From assembly GCA_022605405.1 (NCBI GenBank), contig JABYQQ010000007.1, positions 496,001 through 560,000 of the forward strand: DNA of 64,000 bases. Reading direction: 5' to 3'. Made by a program: the position numbers and the translations under genes. This DNA is from Earliella scabrosa. Taxonomy: Eukaryota > Basidiomycota > Agaricomycetes > Polyporales > Polyporaceae. Positions 21,723 to 32,254 of the stretch are shown in pieces (the stretch's first letter is position 1; every line of letters begins with the position of its first letter). Under the pieces are notes generated by a model, which saw nothing but the letters and a program-made list of their open reading frames with translations, was not told where the DNA came from and searched no databases.

Positions 21723-23073
21723 TCAATGAACATCGTCGTAGCGAGGGGGAGGCTCCGAGGGATGCATGGCGTCGTGGCTGAGGTGCTCACTAAGCCTCGC
21801 GAGCTCCGCACGGAGAATCGCTACCTCCGTTTGAAGTGCGAGGACCTCGCTCGCTGTTGCGGCCCCACTACCTGACCGCGAGTGCGAGCTCGCCCTCGTG
21901 TCGTGCATCCGATCCTCAAGGACACGTGTCCGCTCCATCACCACAGCTTCTTGTGGAGAGGTCTTCAGTGGTACTGACGCAACAGCACGTGTTGATGCTA
22001 CGCTGCCGTCAGTATATGGATACTAGGAGACATCAAAGGAACTCACAGATGTCAGTAGCACGATCACTCAAATTGATTGACGGAGCGGGAGCACTCGGAG
22101 GGCGGACGGAGGGCGGAATGGAATGCGCGAAGGGCAACATGGGACGCGTGGAGGACACCAGAGGTGTAGTATGACCTTCAACGTCGAGACGTCGTCCATT
22201 GTACCCTCGGAACTTGTCTTCAGGCTTTTCTTCAGAGAGTATCGATTGTGCACGTGGCACAGATGTTTGAGAACGTCGGAGGCGGAAGAAGATCAAGGCA
22301 GCGACGGCAATGCAGACGCACACACCGCCCACCGTCCCGCCCACGATAACTCCAACGGGTACGCGCGCAGGATTGGAGGAGGGAGGAACATCGGGAACTT
22401 GTGACTGTGCAGAATTGGAGGAGGGACTCGGAAGCTTGGGAACTTGTGACTGTGCAGGATTGGAGGAGGGACTCGGAACCTCGGGAACTTGTGACTGTGT
22501 TGGTGCGTTGGCTCCCGCGGTAGTTGAGGTGTCCGTCTCAGCGGTGTAGACGAGGTAGTCGAACAAGACGAGGGACATGACGGTCCCGGTCGCCCTGAGC
22601 ATGAACGAGTGTTCACGATTCTCCAGCTGCTCCTTAACGTAAACGGGTACGCGGTACTCAAAGTCCTCACCCGAGTCCTGGGCGTGGAAGAACTCGCCAT
22701 CGAGTTCGCCATCGAGGAAAAACGTGGTGTTCATCATTGTGGTGGTGAAGGGGAGAGGTTTCGGGACTAGGAAGTACAAGTAGACGGCGGTACCTGTGAA
22801 GTTGACTCGCATTTCGCGATCCGGGCCCCCAGGACGGAAGGTAGTGTCATGCCATGTTCGTTCGAACACTTGGGGGACGTCCACATAGGAGGGCCTTACA
22901 TGACAGGTCGGACATTGCGCACCCTGGGTCCACTTATCTGGCGGGGAGTATGACGGCTTAATCCCCGTTACGCTGTCGCCCAACTCGTCATCAATGGTAC
23001 GGTTGATCGACAACGCTATGGATGGCGGGGTCCATAGGAAGCATAGTAGGAGGAGAGATGTAGGAAGGACCAT
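21723..23073 (-). CDS. Type I single-pass membrane protein with jelly-roll-like ectodomain
   Basis: A signal peptide (MVLPTSLLLLCFLWTPPSIA) precedes an ectodomain of about 170 residues with a beta-rich pattern (HDTTFRPGGPDREMRVNF, TGTAVYLYFLVP). This layout is common in basidiomycete proteins with a galactose-binding-like fold. A Pro/Ser stalk contains three copies of a QSQVP..PSPSSNPA unit. One membrane span (VGVIVGGTVGGVCVCIAVAA) is followed by basic residues (FFRLRRS). The cytosolic part is spliced once (GTGAGTTCC to GCGTCAG, around 22046-21974) to a coiled-coil tail (VLALQTEVAILRAELARLSE) ending PPPRYDDVH. Topology suggests a cell-surface sensor or adhesin-like protein. No enzyme motif is seen. 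The start is a clear ATG before the signal peptide. Confidence 0.75.
22355..22505. repeat. Intragenic minisatellite in the stalk of the membrane protein
   Basis: Three tandem units of about 45-51 bases encode the QSQVP-x-x-PSPSSN-x-A stalk repeats on the minus strand. Unit lengths are multiples of three, so copy-number change would keep frame. Confidence 0.75.
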
Positions 23074-24404
23074 GCGCCGGACTTGGAGAGGTCGTCTGAG
23101 TTGAATCGTGAGTTGTGTTGCAGCCGCAGAGTGACTCCACTAAGATGTTACCAACGAGCAGTTGAAAGGGCAAAAGCACGGAGTGGAGCTTGGGCGGAAT
23201 GGGGGCACCCAGCAGTCCTGGGCAGTCCGAGGGTCTCGCAGGTCTTGATATACGAAATATGAGATGCGACTCAATCGGAGTCGTGTATTCAGCGGGGAGT
23301 AGTGGTGAGGTGAGGTGAGGTGAGGTAAGGGGAGGTGAGGTGAGGCGAGTTGCCCCACTCGGATCAACTCGCCAGATGTTACGCCTGGGGGCGCTACGAG
23401 GCACCAGACCGCTATGATGAGCAGAAAGTACCTTTGTCGAAACTGGCGTTGCATCCGGGCAATCACGCTCAAGACATTCAATAGACCTACATGTTGTCAG
23501 GAGAGGCATGTGAGAGATGTCAGCAGGAAAGATGCGCACGGGTTCATGGGCCTGCGCCCGACTCCGATTCCCTCGTGTCCGGTTGCCCGCAGAATTGTGC
23601 TGTGTACATGGAGAGGTCGGGCAAGGCGCAGCAATGAACGTTACATCCACGTCAGCCGTGCATGACGACAGCATGAGTCACGGTTACACTCACCTGCCTG
23701 TCTGCGATCCCGGCGTCACGTTGACGGCCGCGTTATTTTTTGACGGTGAGAACCTCTACCGGCAATTCTCCCCGGTGTCTCGTTCCTGAACAGCTGTGAA
23801 CCTTAACCGGTGGGTGGCGAAGTAGGAGGACTTGCCAGTGTTGTCTTGATCAGTCCTCGTTCCGTCACATACCACGATTGGAAGAGCCAGCCTCAACAGG
23901 TTGAGAAACACGACGCCGGCGCAACTTCCCGATTATAATTTGTTCATGTGTGAGCATTTGTGCCCGTTGTCTAGCTTCTTGAGACTCGAGAGGGACGCGT
24001 TGCAGGCATTGCACTGGTGGAGGCGATGAGCGAGCTCAACTGAGAGCCTGTTAGAACCCCATGGCTTCTGAGGGGTTGCCGCCGTAGCTGAAACATGTCG
24101 GCAGACGCGTTGATGGCAAAAGAGGGCATAATGTTGACGTTGAGGTGAGAACTCGGGTACGCGAAAGTGGCCGTCGAACTGCAGGACGCGAGACGCGTTG
24201 TGGCGGCTCGATAATGCGATAAGCGCCTCCATGGTGGGCTCCCTCTGTTGAGAATGGTACCCTTCCTGAACGTTTGGTGACATAAAATGCACCCAGGTAC
24301 GTGGCCAGAGAATGACTACTAATACTACTAAGTAGCTAGCCATGTCGTCAACATGTCCGAGAGGCAAGTTATGATGCTAACAATCTACGAGTTCCTTTTT
24401 TGTC
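23074..24404. other. Intergenic with GGTGA microsatellite
   Basis: About 1.3 kb between two minus-strand genes. A GGTGA pentamer array is at 23304-23349. A minus-strand open frame of 144 codons (23933-24367) has an ATG and some Cys/His pairs near its end (HQCNACNASL). It has no relatives I know and no splice support, so I leave it as possible but unproven. Confidence 0.45.
23304..23349. repeat. GGTGA pentanucleotide microsatellite
   Basis: About nine tandem GGTGA/GAGGT units with two interruptions (GGTAA, GGCGA). It lies upstream of the membrane-protein gene. Purine-rich on the plus strand. Confidence 0.85.
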
Positions 24405-25303
24405 TCAGCTCCTGTTCTGTAGAAGATAGATGGGTTTTGGCCGCGATGCCACGGGGAAGTCCGCCACGAGTAACGGAGTTGACTTTCGTGAGTCGTTCTC
24501 CTACGGATTGACAGTGTATCAGCATACATCGATCTGGGGAGGGAGGTGTGGTACATACCGTGCGTAAGGAGCCGTGTAGGCCACCGAGCGATGTGTTCAA
24601 AAGCTCAAGGCGAGCCATGAGCGCTTCATGGAATCTCTCCGACCAATCACTGATATGTTCTGCAAAGACCCCGTCATATGTAGCATGGGAAGTAGTGTTG
24701 CGGGGCTGGATGAACACACCTTGGCAAGGAGTGGTTCGCACCGCAGGCTCGTCGCGGTTGCTGAGGGTGAGCCGGTGCTTGTAGCGTTCGGTGATGCATC
24801 CGCACTCCCTCAAGGTGACGACGTTGCGCGCGAGAGGAGACGAGGAGGAGGTGCGCCGGGACGAACTCCGCTTGCGTCTGAGAGGTTTAGACTTGGAGTC
24901 CGTCTTGTTCAGGTTCAAGAGGAGGTGTTTCGGGATGGCCTTCTTGGTGGAGGATGCGAGCATGTTGAGCGCGGCGAGTGGGAGTTCGGGGCACGGGGAG
25001 CTGCTCTCGACATCGACGACGTGCACGATTATGAGGACGGCGAGGGCGCGGGGAGCTGTCGGTCTGCGAGGCGTCGGCTGGACTCTGCTGAAACTCACTC
25101 CACGAGACCGTTGACGTTTCGGGTCGCTGCCGGCTCGGGATCCGCGAGCATCGAGCGGGGAGCTCCCCACAGAGCAGGCGACCTACCGAACACGGCGAGA
25201 ACGTGTCGACCATCGCTCAACCGACGTCGGGCTCGGAGTCGTAGACAGACTCGTCTCCAGTCGTCCGCCGCCGCGAGCCTCCGGTTGGTCCGGTCCGGGG
25301 CAT
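24405..25303 (-). CDS. Hypothetical protein, multi-exon
   Basis: Not recognised. A coherent 3' part is visible: basic SSTKKAIPKHLLLNLNKTD, RRKRSSSRRTSSSSPLARN, then LRECGCITERYKHRLTLSNR. A 57-nt intron (GTGTGTTC to TTTGCAG) leads to EHISDWSERFHEALMARLEL and NTSLGGLHGSLRT. A second intron (GTATGTACC to ATCCGTAG) leads to ENDSRKSTPLLVADFPVASR and a stop at 24405-24407. The 5' end is less certain. The ATG at 25301-25303 opens MPRTGPTGGSRRRTTGDES, which looks coding but needs a further intron to reach the rest. A Ser/Arg-rich basic protein with a helical C-terminal segment could be nuclear. The gene is divergent from eL28, about 130 bases away. Confidence 0.5.
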
Positions 25304-25430
25304 CCACGAGGTTAGGGTTTATAGCAATGACACTGGTGTTTGCCGCTGTTTGTTACTGCATAGTTCCTCTCAGCCACCACCGCCGACGTTCCCGCCAGTC
25401 CGAAAAGTAGCGTACAGCACCGTCCTCAAG

Positions 25431-26387
25431 ATGTCCAGCGACCTCCAGTGGCTCCTCCTCCGCGTGCGTACCTCTTGCGCACCCTCAGGCGTCGGCGTGT
25501 ACTGACAGACTCGCTCCGCACAACAGAAGAACAACGCGTTCATCGTCAAGCGCTTCCCGGAGGGCCCCATCCTCTCCAAGGAGCCTGTGTGTACACTCGC
25601 TGAAGCTGAACGAACACCCCAGTCTGATATTCGCGATTGTAGGGCAACTTGACCAACATCCACTCGTTCAAGTACTCCGGTCTTGCCAACGAGAAGGTGC
25701 GTACGGAGCGCTGTCGAAATATGTGCAACGGATTAAGCGCCCTAGCAGGCCATCGCTGTCAACGACACTGAGTCGGGCATTCAACTCGTCGTCCGCAAGA
25801 AGGGCGCTTCTCCCCACGCTGTTCGCCCTGCATTTGCTACCACCACCGTTCGCCCCCGTTCAGGAGGCCGCCGGGCAGCTGGCGTGACCGCGAAGCTCGC
25901 CAAGCGTGGATACCGCCCCGACCTCAGAGCTGTGAGTGTTGCCTTTTGTTTATCTCTATCTTCAACCTGTATCCTCGCCGCGTCCTACGACTACACGGAA
26001 ACGCAAAGGTATCTTCTTTGGATATATGCACCACCTAGAGCCCGCTGGACCGCCGCAAGGCAACACGAAAGTTGGGTGTGGACATGATGTGCAAGAATAC
26101 GCGGTCTGGCCAGAGACCGATCAAATCTCTCCCAGACACGCGCCATGTCGCTATCGGGTCCCGTTCGATGCTCCTCGCGGTTCGCCCGACTCTTTGGCGC
26201 TCACATGCTTCCCTCTTCACATTTCTTCGCTTTGCCCCCTTGGTCTCTTGCACTTGCATTTACAAAATACTGAAACACCTTGCAATAGGCTGCTCTCGCG
26301 CGCGTATCCGCCCTCATCGCCGCGAAGAAGGAAAAGAAGGCCGCACCACCGAAGAAGGCTCGGGGGAAGAAGGCCAAGACTGCGTAG
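25431..26387 (+). CDS. RPL28: 60S ribosomal protein eL28
   Basis: Cytosolic large-subunit protein eL28 (the L28e family, absent from budding yeast). The ATG at 25431 opens MSSDLQWLLLR, a 79-nt intron leads to KNNAFIVKRFPEGPIFSKEP, and then come GNLTNIHSFKYSGLANEK, AIAVNDTESGIQLVVRKKG and RSGGRRAAGVTAKLAKRGYR. The last exon is AALARVSALIAAKKEKKA with a Lys/Ala-rich tail. Length is about 140 residues, as expected. There are four introns. The last one (25932-26288) is 357 nt, far longer than the others. Ribosomal protein introns often host snoRNAs, so this one deserves a check. The upstream region shared with the divergent hypothetical gene is only about 130 bases. Confidence 0.94.
25932..26288 (+). 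ncRNA. Possible snoRNA-hosting intron of eL28
   Basis: An unusually long intron in a ribosomal protein gene. It contains an ANANNA-type H-box candidate (AGAATA near 26092-26097), directly followed by a perfect 6-bp hairpin (CGGTCT/AGACCG, about 26100-26117), and an ACA triplet shortly before the acceptor (TTACAAAATA near 26260). A C-box-like TGATGT also occurs near 26083. None of these is conclusive. I call it only a candidate and cannot fold it reliably here. Confidence 0.2.
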
Positions 26388-26759
26388 ACGCGAGACGGTG
26401 TTGTGTTGTCTGTCACGATCCTGTTGTATTCTTCGCTTTCCATCCGCATCGCACCCCATGCACATGCCCATGCTCACGCGCCCAAGCAATCTATGCACGC
26501 TTGTGTCCATCCACGCCAAAACATTCCAACGTTGTGGTGTGAGCTCAACATGCAGTTGACTATCGATATCATGGTGAGTGACTGTTACAAGTACAAGTTG
26601 CGCAACCTCCACACTCCGGTATCGTACAAGATAGTTCCCAGCTGCAACCCTCCGTATCGTACACGGCGTCGGTTCAAAATGTTAGTCCGGCCATTTAGTC
26701 CACTCCGAACGTTCGGCCCTCGATGGTCGTCCACGCATTCAACACCTCGACAGGCATCT
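26388..26759. other. Convergent 3' ends of eL28 and the small charged gene
   Basis: About 370 bases with no gene. A repeated phrase (TATCGTACA...GT) occurs twice around 26620-26665. Presumably it holds both terminators. Confidence 0.5.
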
Positions 26760-27280
26760 TCACGCGCCGAAGCCCTTGCCAGCCGGCTGGCTGATACGCC
26801 CGCCCGCGCCGGGGACGTTCTTCGGGTTGCCCTGGAGCTCCTTCTTGGGCCGGTTCTGCTCTGCCTTGCGGTACAGGCTCTCCTGGAGGCGGCGCTCGTG
26901 CTCGTCCGCGCCCGTGCCCTGCTTGCGCTTGGGCACTTCCTCCTCCTGGTGGTGCTCCGCGTGGGGCTGCTCGCCGGGCGCGGCGGGACGGGGGTAGTCT
27001 GTTGGCGTCTCTACGCCGGTGTGCGGGGTGGTCTTGTGGGTGGGCTCACTGGTGTGGGGAGGGGAGGCAGGATGGGATGAGAACGAGAACTTCGAGAGAG
27101 AGGTGGTAATGTGGCGTACTTTGTGGGAGGAGCAGGTCTTGGGCGGGAGTTGAGCGAGAGCCTCCGTCCGCCGACCTTCACTGTCAAAGTGTGCCGATGC
27201 ATGTCATGAGCACCCCCAATTCTAAAACAGTAGTCAAGGTGCTCACTAGCAGGGGGGTGCTGGGCGAGAGTCTCTGCCAT
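26760..27280 (-). CDS. Small charged hypothetical protein
   Basis: Not assigned to a family, but the spliced product is coherent. Exon 1 is MAETLAQHPPA from the ATG at 27278-27280. A 66-nt intron leads to MKVGGRRLSLNSRPRPAPPT, and a second intron (GTACGCC to CACCAG) leads to NEPTHKTTPHTGVETPTDYP. The rest is EEEVPKRKQGTGADEHERRL, QESLYRKAEQNRPKKELQGN and PKNVPGAGGRISQPAGKGFG, ending A-stop at 26760-26762. About 125 residues, hydrophilic and probably disordered. All joins keep frame. It shares a 350-base divergent promoter with the ER membrane protein gene. Confidence 0.65.
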
Positions 27281-27631
27281 CGTCTGTGCGGTCGTACTGG
27301 ACTCGGAGTAGTACTATAGTGCTTGCGGATGTGGGGAATGTGCTTAGCAGCGAACGCGTCGTTGGGCAGGTGATGGTGGGTACGGTCGCGACGGAGGGTA
27401 TATAACGAGTGGGAGCAGCCGGGGCAGGTGACCAGGCCGCTCCAGTTCGAGTTCGAGGGCACGGACCAGGTGCCACCGTCCAACTTAAACGCTTTCCTAC
27501 TTTGGACGGATCGGCGGTCGCCTGATTGTAGCCGCCCATCCTGTCTCCACGAGCTCGGGTTGTGCGCGGACTCGGAATCAAGACACCGACGCAACACTTT
27601 GAGGTGCAGACATATTCTTGCGGCAAGGAAG
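27281..27631. promoter_or_regulatory. Divergent promoter region
   Basis: About 350 bases separate the starts of the small charged protein (minus) and the ER protein (plus). A TATATAA-like string near 27399 fits a TATA box for either side. No other gene is seen. Confidence 0.4.
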
Positions 27632-28505
27632 ATGCGACTGCACGTCCCTCGAGAGCTTGCGCTCTGCGTCCTCGCGTTCGCGCTCGGCCAGAGCGCGTGT
27701 GTCTGGGCCAACACCGAGATCGTCAACTTTGCAGCGTCGCCCGGCCCAGACGTGGACGTGCCACACTCCCAGACCTGGTGCGCGCGCGCGACTGCATCTC
27801 ATATAATTCATTTGCTGATGCGTACTCGTCATGCGCAGGGTCCAGCTTTCGCCACCTCATGCTGAGCGACTCATCAGCGTATCCCCGGCCCCGGTGGGCA
27901 CGTCTATTGAGGACGTGTGTACGCCTGCGACGCTCTCGTCTGTCCAGCCTGGAGGGTGCGCGCACGAGACCTGGTTGACTCTCGACCTCGACCACCCCGA
28001 CTGGACGGCGTACGGCAAGTTCACGCTGCGGGTGTCGTGGCCTGCCTCCGTACGTCCGCTCTGCCCAAGACCGAACCAGTGCTCATGCTCACGCATTTTC
28101 TCCTCTTCCTGCTAGAGCCCAGCAGACTTTTTCGTCGACACGTACACCCCAGAGACCCTCGTACGCTCTCTAGACGCCTTTAATGCAACACGGAGGGCGT
28201 CGATGACTCGCCGGATGTTCGCGAGAATCCGCCTCGTCGACACAGGCGTCGTGCCCCCTAGCGACTCTTCATCTCATTCCCGCGATGGGCTGGAGGCTGC
28301 TGTGGCCTTCATAGTCACGCTCGAGCCGCTCGTGCTTGGCGTTCTTCCTGCGTCGCTCCTGTCCACCGTGGGCTTCATCGTCCTCGTTGGTGCTGTGGCT
28401 GGGATGCTCGTCGTACCGCCTCTAAGTAGATATCTCGCCGTGCTCGCGGAGCAGGTCAGGCAGCAGACCGTCACGGGGACGGTTGGGAAGCGAAAGGACG
28501 AATAA
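27632..28505 (+). CDS. ER type I membrane protein with KxKxx retrieval signal
   Basis: A signal peptide (MRLHVPRELALCVLAFALGQ) precedes a lumenal domain with VQLSPPHAERLISVSPAPVG, LTLDLDHPDWTAYGKFTLRV, SWPASSPADFFVDTYTP and MFARIRLVDTGVVPP. A membrane span (LLSTVGFIVLVGAVAGMLVV) is followed by a short cytosolic tail ending KRKDE, which fits the K-x-K-x-x COPI retrieval motif. Three exons have GT-AG introns (about 27778-27838 and 28050-28114). The beta-rich lumenal domain followed by one span resembles the PIG-X/Pbn1 chaperone of GPI mannosyltransferase I in layout, but I do not see a decisive motif and would not name it. ER residence follows from the retrieval motif and topology. Confidence 0.72.
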
Positions 28506-29555
28506 GCGTACGTATGCAAGCTCTCGCCCCTGGCGACGAGGAACTCACAGAGGCCATTTCACGACTGGAACTCTCAGGCAGGTGCCCTGTATAGTGCATG
28601 TTCATGGCCCGGCCCATTGGCTACATCAATTCGTTCGGTTTGTCTCTCCGATGCACCCTCTCTGATTCTCCCATGCCGAACCTTAAGCTTGCGGATCTAG
28701 ACGGCCAGTGCGAAGTAGTTACAGACGGTCTAAGGCTTGCTCATCAGTCCTCACCTCGCCGGTCCGACGATCTAATCACTATGATGGTTGCACCGCAAAC
28801 CTCAAGCAAAACTCCTGAGCTGGGGTCGCAAATTGAATGTTCAATCACAGCAATTTCCCAAACGTCATTATGTTGAGGCTGAAAGGTCGTGTTCATAGCT
28901 GCTGCACCAGGTCCAGGACGGAAACATTACAGAAAGCCTTATGTCATGAACGTCCGACTCCGTGCTCAGCAGACAGTTTTCATCGGCCTTTCATGTCCGG
29001 CGCCCGATGAGCGTAGACTCACATCGTTGTGAGCCCATGAACGCGCTCGTCAGTCTATCACTCACTATGAGGCGGTGTGTTCAAGATGATCCCCACGATA
29101 TCATCGGCGTGTTCTTGGATTGAGTTCCAAGGATTCCGGCGTCGCGCCCACAAGGCAGCAAAAATGGACAGCAACTTTCAACGACATTGGGAGGTCCATC
29201 CTTGTCTGCAGTGCGGGATTTCTTTGAGATGATACTGTACCTTTGCTCTTGCTGTGGTTATCGTAAAATGATTGTCCACGTCCAGAACAACAGTAGTCAT
29301 TTTGTGGTACGTCCGAGTCCAGCTTGATTTCAGCAAGCGCATTCAACTTTTTCATGCGGCCCAAATATGTGAGCACCGACATCCTGAGAGTGTGAGCATC
29401 GCCCCGAACCACCCTGCTCTTCTATCTCTGGGGTCTAGTTTTCAGTTATAGACGCCGAGAATTGCCGTGAGGCTCGGAAGAGGGTCCGGTCCGCAGAGCT
29501 GCTCCCAAGCTTCATCACTGACCGCGACCATCCTCACGGCGTGCTCACACTCGAC
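28506..29555. other. Intergenic, no gene seen
   Basis: About 1 kb. A 92-codon plus-strand frame (28598-28876) and a 103-codon minus-strand frame (29101-29412) lack family resemblance. The region ends with the leader of the TPR-like gene. Confidence 0.45.
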
Positions 29556-32254
29556 ATGTCGTTCTCCTCCGTCGCTGACTGCCTCGACGACGACCGCGAC
29601 GACCCCGGCGTAGAGATGCTGCCCACGCCCCCCTCGACACACACCTCGCGATCGACGTCGCCCACTTCTCCCCTCCCCGAACCGACGACCGACGCTGTAG
29701 ACGCGTCCGAGTCCGCACAGTCCAAGAAGAAGAAAAAGAAGAAGTCGAAGAAGGGCGCGAAGGCGAAGGACCATCCCACAACGGGCAATGGCAAGGCTAC
29801 TGACGGACATGACGATGACCGCGACCGCCCTCCGGTGCTCTGCATCAGTCGGAACAAGCACTGGCGGTATATTAGCTCGTATCACGTACGTTCCATGTCC
29901 TATCTTCTGTCGCGCAGCCGCGACAGCACACACGTCTTGACTGCCGCGTGCAGGGCCCGTGGCTCCAGCTTCCCTTGGAGCTCCTCGAGTCGCTTCTCCT
30001 GCTCAATCTCGACCCCGCGACACTCTCAGCTGCAGACGCAAAGCTCCCCGCTCTCCCGTCCCACTCTGTCAGCTCAGCACCGTCCCATTCCTCTCAGAAA
30101 CAGCGCGACCGTGGCTTCGCAAGCCTTGGCGACTACTCTCCACCCGACTCTCCGCGTAATACGTTCGCAGCATTACCCCCTCCGCCACCATTCCCCGCAC
30201 CAAAGCCAGGGAAGGCTACGCCTCCACCAATCGACCCCGGGGTGTTCCGTTCGGTGACACATATCCGAAGACTCATAGATGAAGCTGCTGAGTTATCTGT
30301 GCGCGCGAGTTCTGGCCTCTCTGCTGCCGCACTTGGTTCCATGCGCGGGGGCCCCGGGATGAACGGCAGCGCCTGGGCAACCGCGCAATCCCTCGGTCTG
30401 AGTCCCCTCGGCGACGGAGGGGGCCGAAACGTCGCGATGTCAGCTATGCGTGTGCATAGGCTGCGGGCACTGGCCGTCCAGAAGCTCGCCGCGGCGTACA
30501 AGACGGACGAGATCGCGTCGAGCGTGATGGTGATGCAGGGCGGGAGCGTGTTTGACGACATCGCAGAACGCGTTCTCAAAGTTGGTACGTTGTGAATGTT
30601 CACTGTCTGCCACGGCGACGCTGACTGCGTATCAGATCCCACTGACGTTGATGCACGATACGTCCATTTTTTCCACGAAAAGATACCTTCCAGGCAACTG
30701 GCCGAATCCACATCCACGCATCTCCTCGACGAGCTCATCGCCGCAAACCCTCACCGACTGGAATTCTTCCGCACTCGAGGCATCGTCCACTGTTTCAGAG
30801 ACGAGTACGCGCTCGCTGCAAAGGACTTCACACATGCCATCAAGGAGGCGCGCGTCTTGCGCAAGGCACGCTCCGTACATCTCAGCAGCAATCTCGGTGA
30901 CAAACAGAGGGCGAAGGGGGTGAAAAAGAAGAAGGGCAAGGCCGGCGGTCCGAAGACGAACGGCCAGGCGCCTCCCAGTGGCACGAGTGCCAGCACGGAA
31001 GGGTCTGAGGGTCTCGCGATCGAGGGGCCAGATGGGGAGTCAATCCTGCTGCACCCCTCTGTGCTCCCGGATGCGCCGGAGCCTATCGAGCCTCAGTGTC
31101 TCTTCCTGCGCGCAGCCACGTATCTTCAGCACGCTGTCTTTCTCGTCGAGGAGGCGATATTCAAGCTCGAGGGAATCGCCAAAGTCCCTACTGTGGATGG
31201 CGCCGAGATGCGGCTATGCTATGTGGAGAACGGGCGGTATGGCGGCGTTGAGATTGGGAACCCGGATGGCCCTCTGGGGAAACGCGATGGCGCGAAGCTC
31301 CAGGCTTACCGCGAGGTCCTCGCAGACACCGCGTTTCGCGAGCAGATCACGACGCTCGTCAAGAAGGCCATGCGCGACCACCGGCAGTTCCTCTCCCACT
31401 TCGACACGCTGGAGGGCCCGCCGGGATGCAGCGATACCGACATCGCGCAGCGCACCGAGTACGCGTTCCTCCTATCCGAGTCTCTGCGCCCAGGGAGCCA
31501 GAGCACGCCTCCGCCGGTCCCAGACGCGACGCCCATGTTCACGACCTACCACCCGCTGCTGGTCGAGAGCCACTTCAGCATCCTGATCTGTTACCTCATG
31601 CTCGGCGACTTCCCCGGCCTGCTCCCCGCGTTCTCGCGCACGGCCGCGCTCGTCGACGGCCTCGAGGGGTACCCCGTGTTCCTGCCCCCGCGCTCGATGG
31701 CGCAGGCCGAGTTCGTCGAAGTCCTCGAGCGCCTCGCCGGTGGGTGGAAGAACGGCATCCAGCCCCACTCACTTTGCCGCGCGAACTCGAAGCAGCTCGC
31801 GATCGAGGCGCCGCCCGCGGTCCCCGCGAACCACCTCAAGGCCAAGGACGTGCACCGGATCCCCACTCCGCCGTCCCCGTCCTCGTCGTCCTCGTTCGAG
31901 GCGGACTGCTTCGGTGCGGGCGCGTCCGCGTCGAGCTCGGGCTCGGTGCGCGGGGTGAACGGTTCCTCCTCTTCGAGTACGTGCCAGGCGCCGCCGTCTC
32001 CCTTGCTGAACGGCAGCGGGCGCGCGGGGGAGCACGAGCGGCAGAGTATGCTGGAGGCGCTGGACGCGGCGCGGATCCTGCTCGCGCCGGTGGCGAAGCG
32101 GCAGCGGGAGAAGGCGGCGGAGCGGGCGGGCGCAAAGGGCAAGGGCAGCAAGAAGCCGCTGAACATCAACATACCGCTGCATGGGCCGCGCGTGGAGATC
32201 GTGCTCGCGTGGATGGCGGCGGTGTTCCTGTGCGAGCTGGATGCGGTCGCGTGA
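29556..32254 (+). CDS. Fungal TPR-like protein of unknown function
   Basis: Three exons encode about 860 residues. The N-terminus is Ser/Asp-rich with a Lys block (KKKKKKKSKKGAKAK). A conserved block follows, CISRNKHWRYISSYH spliced to GPWLQLPLELLESLLLLNLD, which I recall from uncharacterised ascomycete and basidiomycete proteins. Then come HLLDELIAANPHRLEFFRTR and GIVHCFRDEYALAAKDFTHA, which read like tetratricopeptide helices, and a long helical C-terminal half containing EPQCLFLRAATYLQHAVFLV and the closing GPRVEIVLAWMAAVFLCELD. Low-complexity Ser/Gly stretches interrupt it. The ATG at 29556 was chosen because the nearest upstream in-frame start-like codon (29541) is GTG. A scaffold or assembly role is inferred from the TPR-like helices only. 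Confidence 0.78.

Noticed and set aside
26403..27080. Plus-strand frame of 225 codons, Leu/Val-rich
   Set aside because: It is antisense to the small charged gene at 26760-27280, whose spliced product is coherent.
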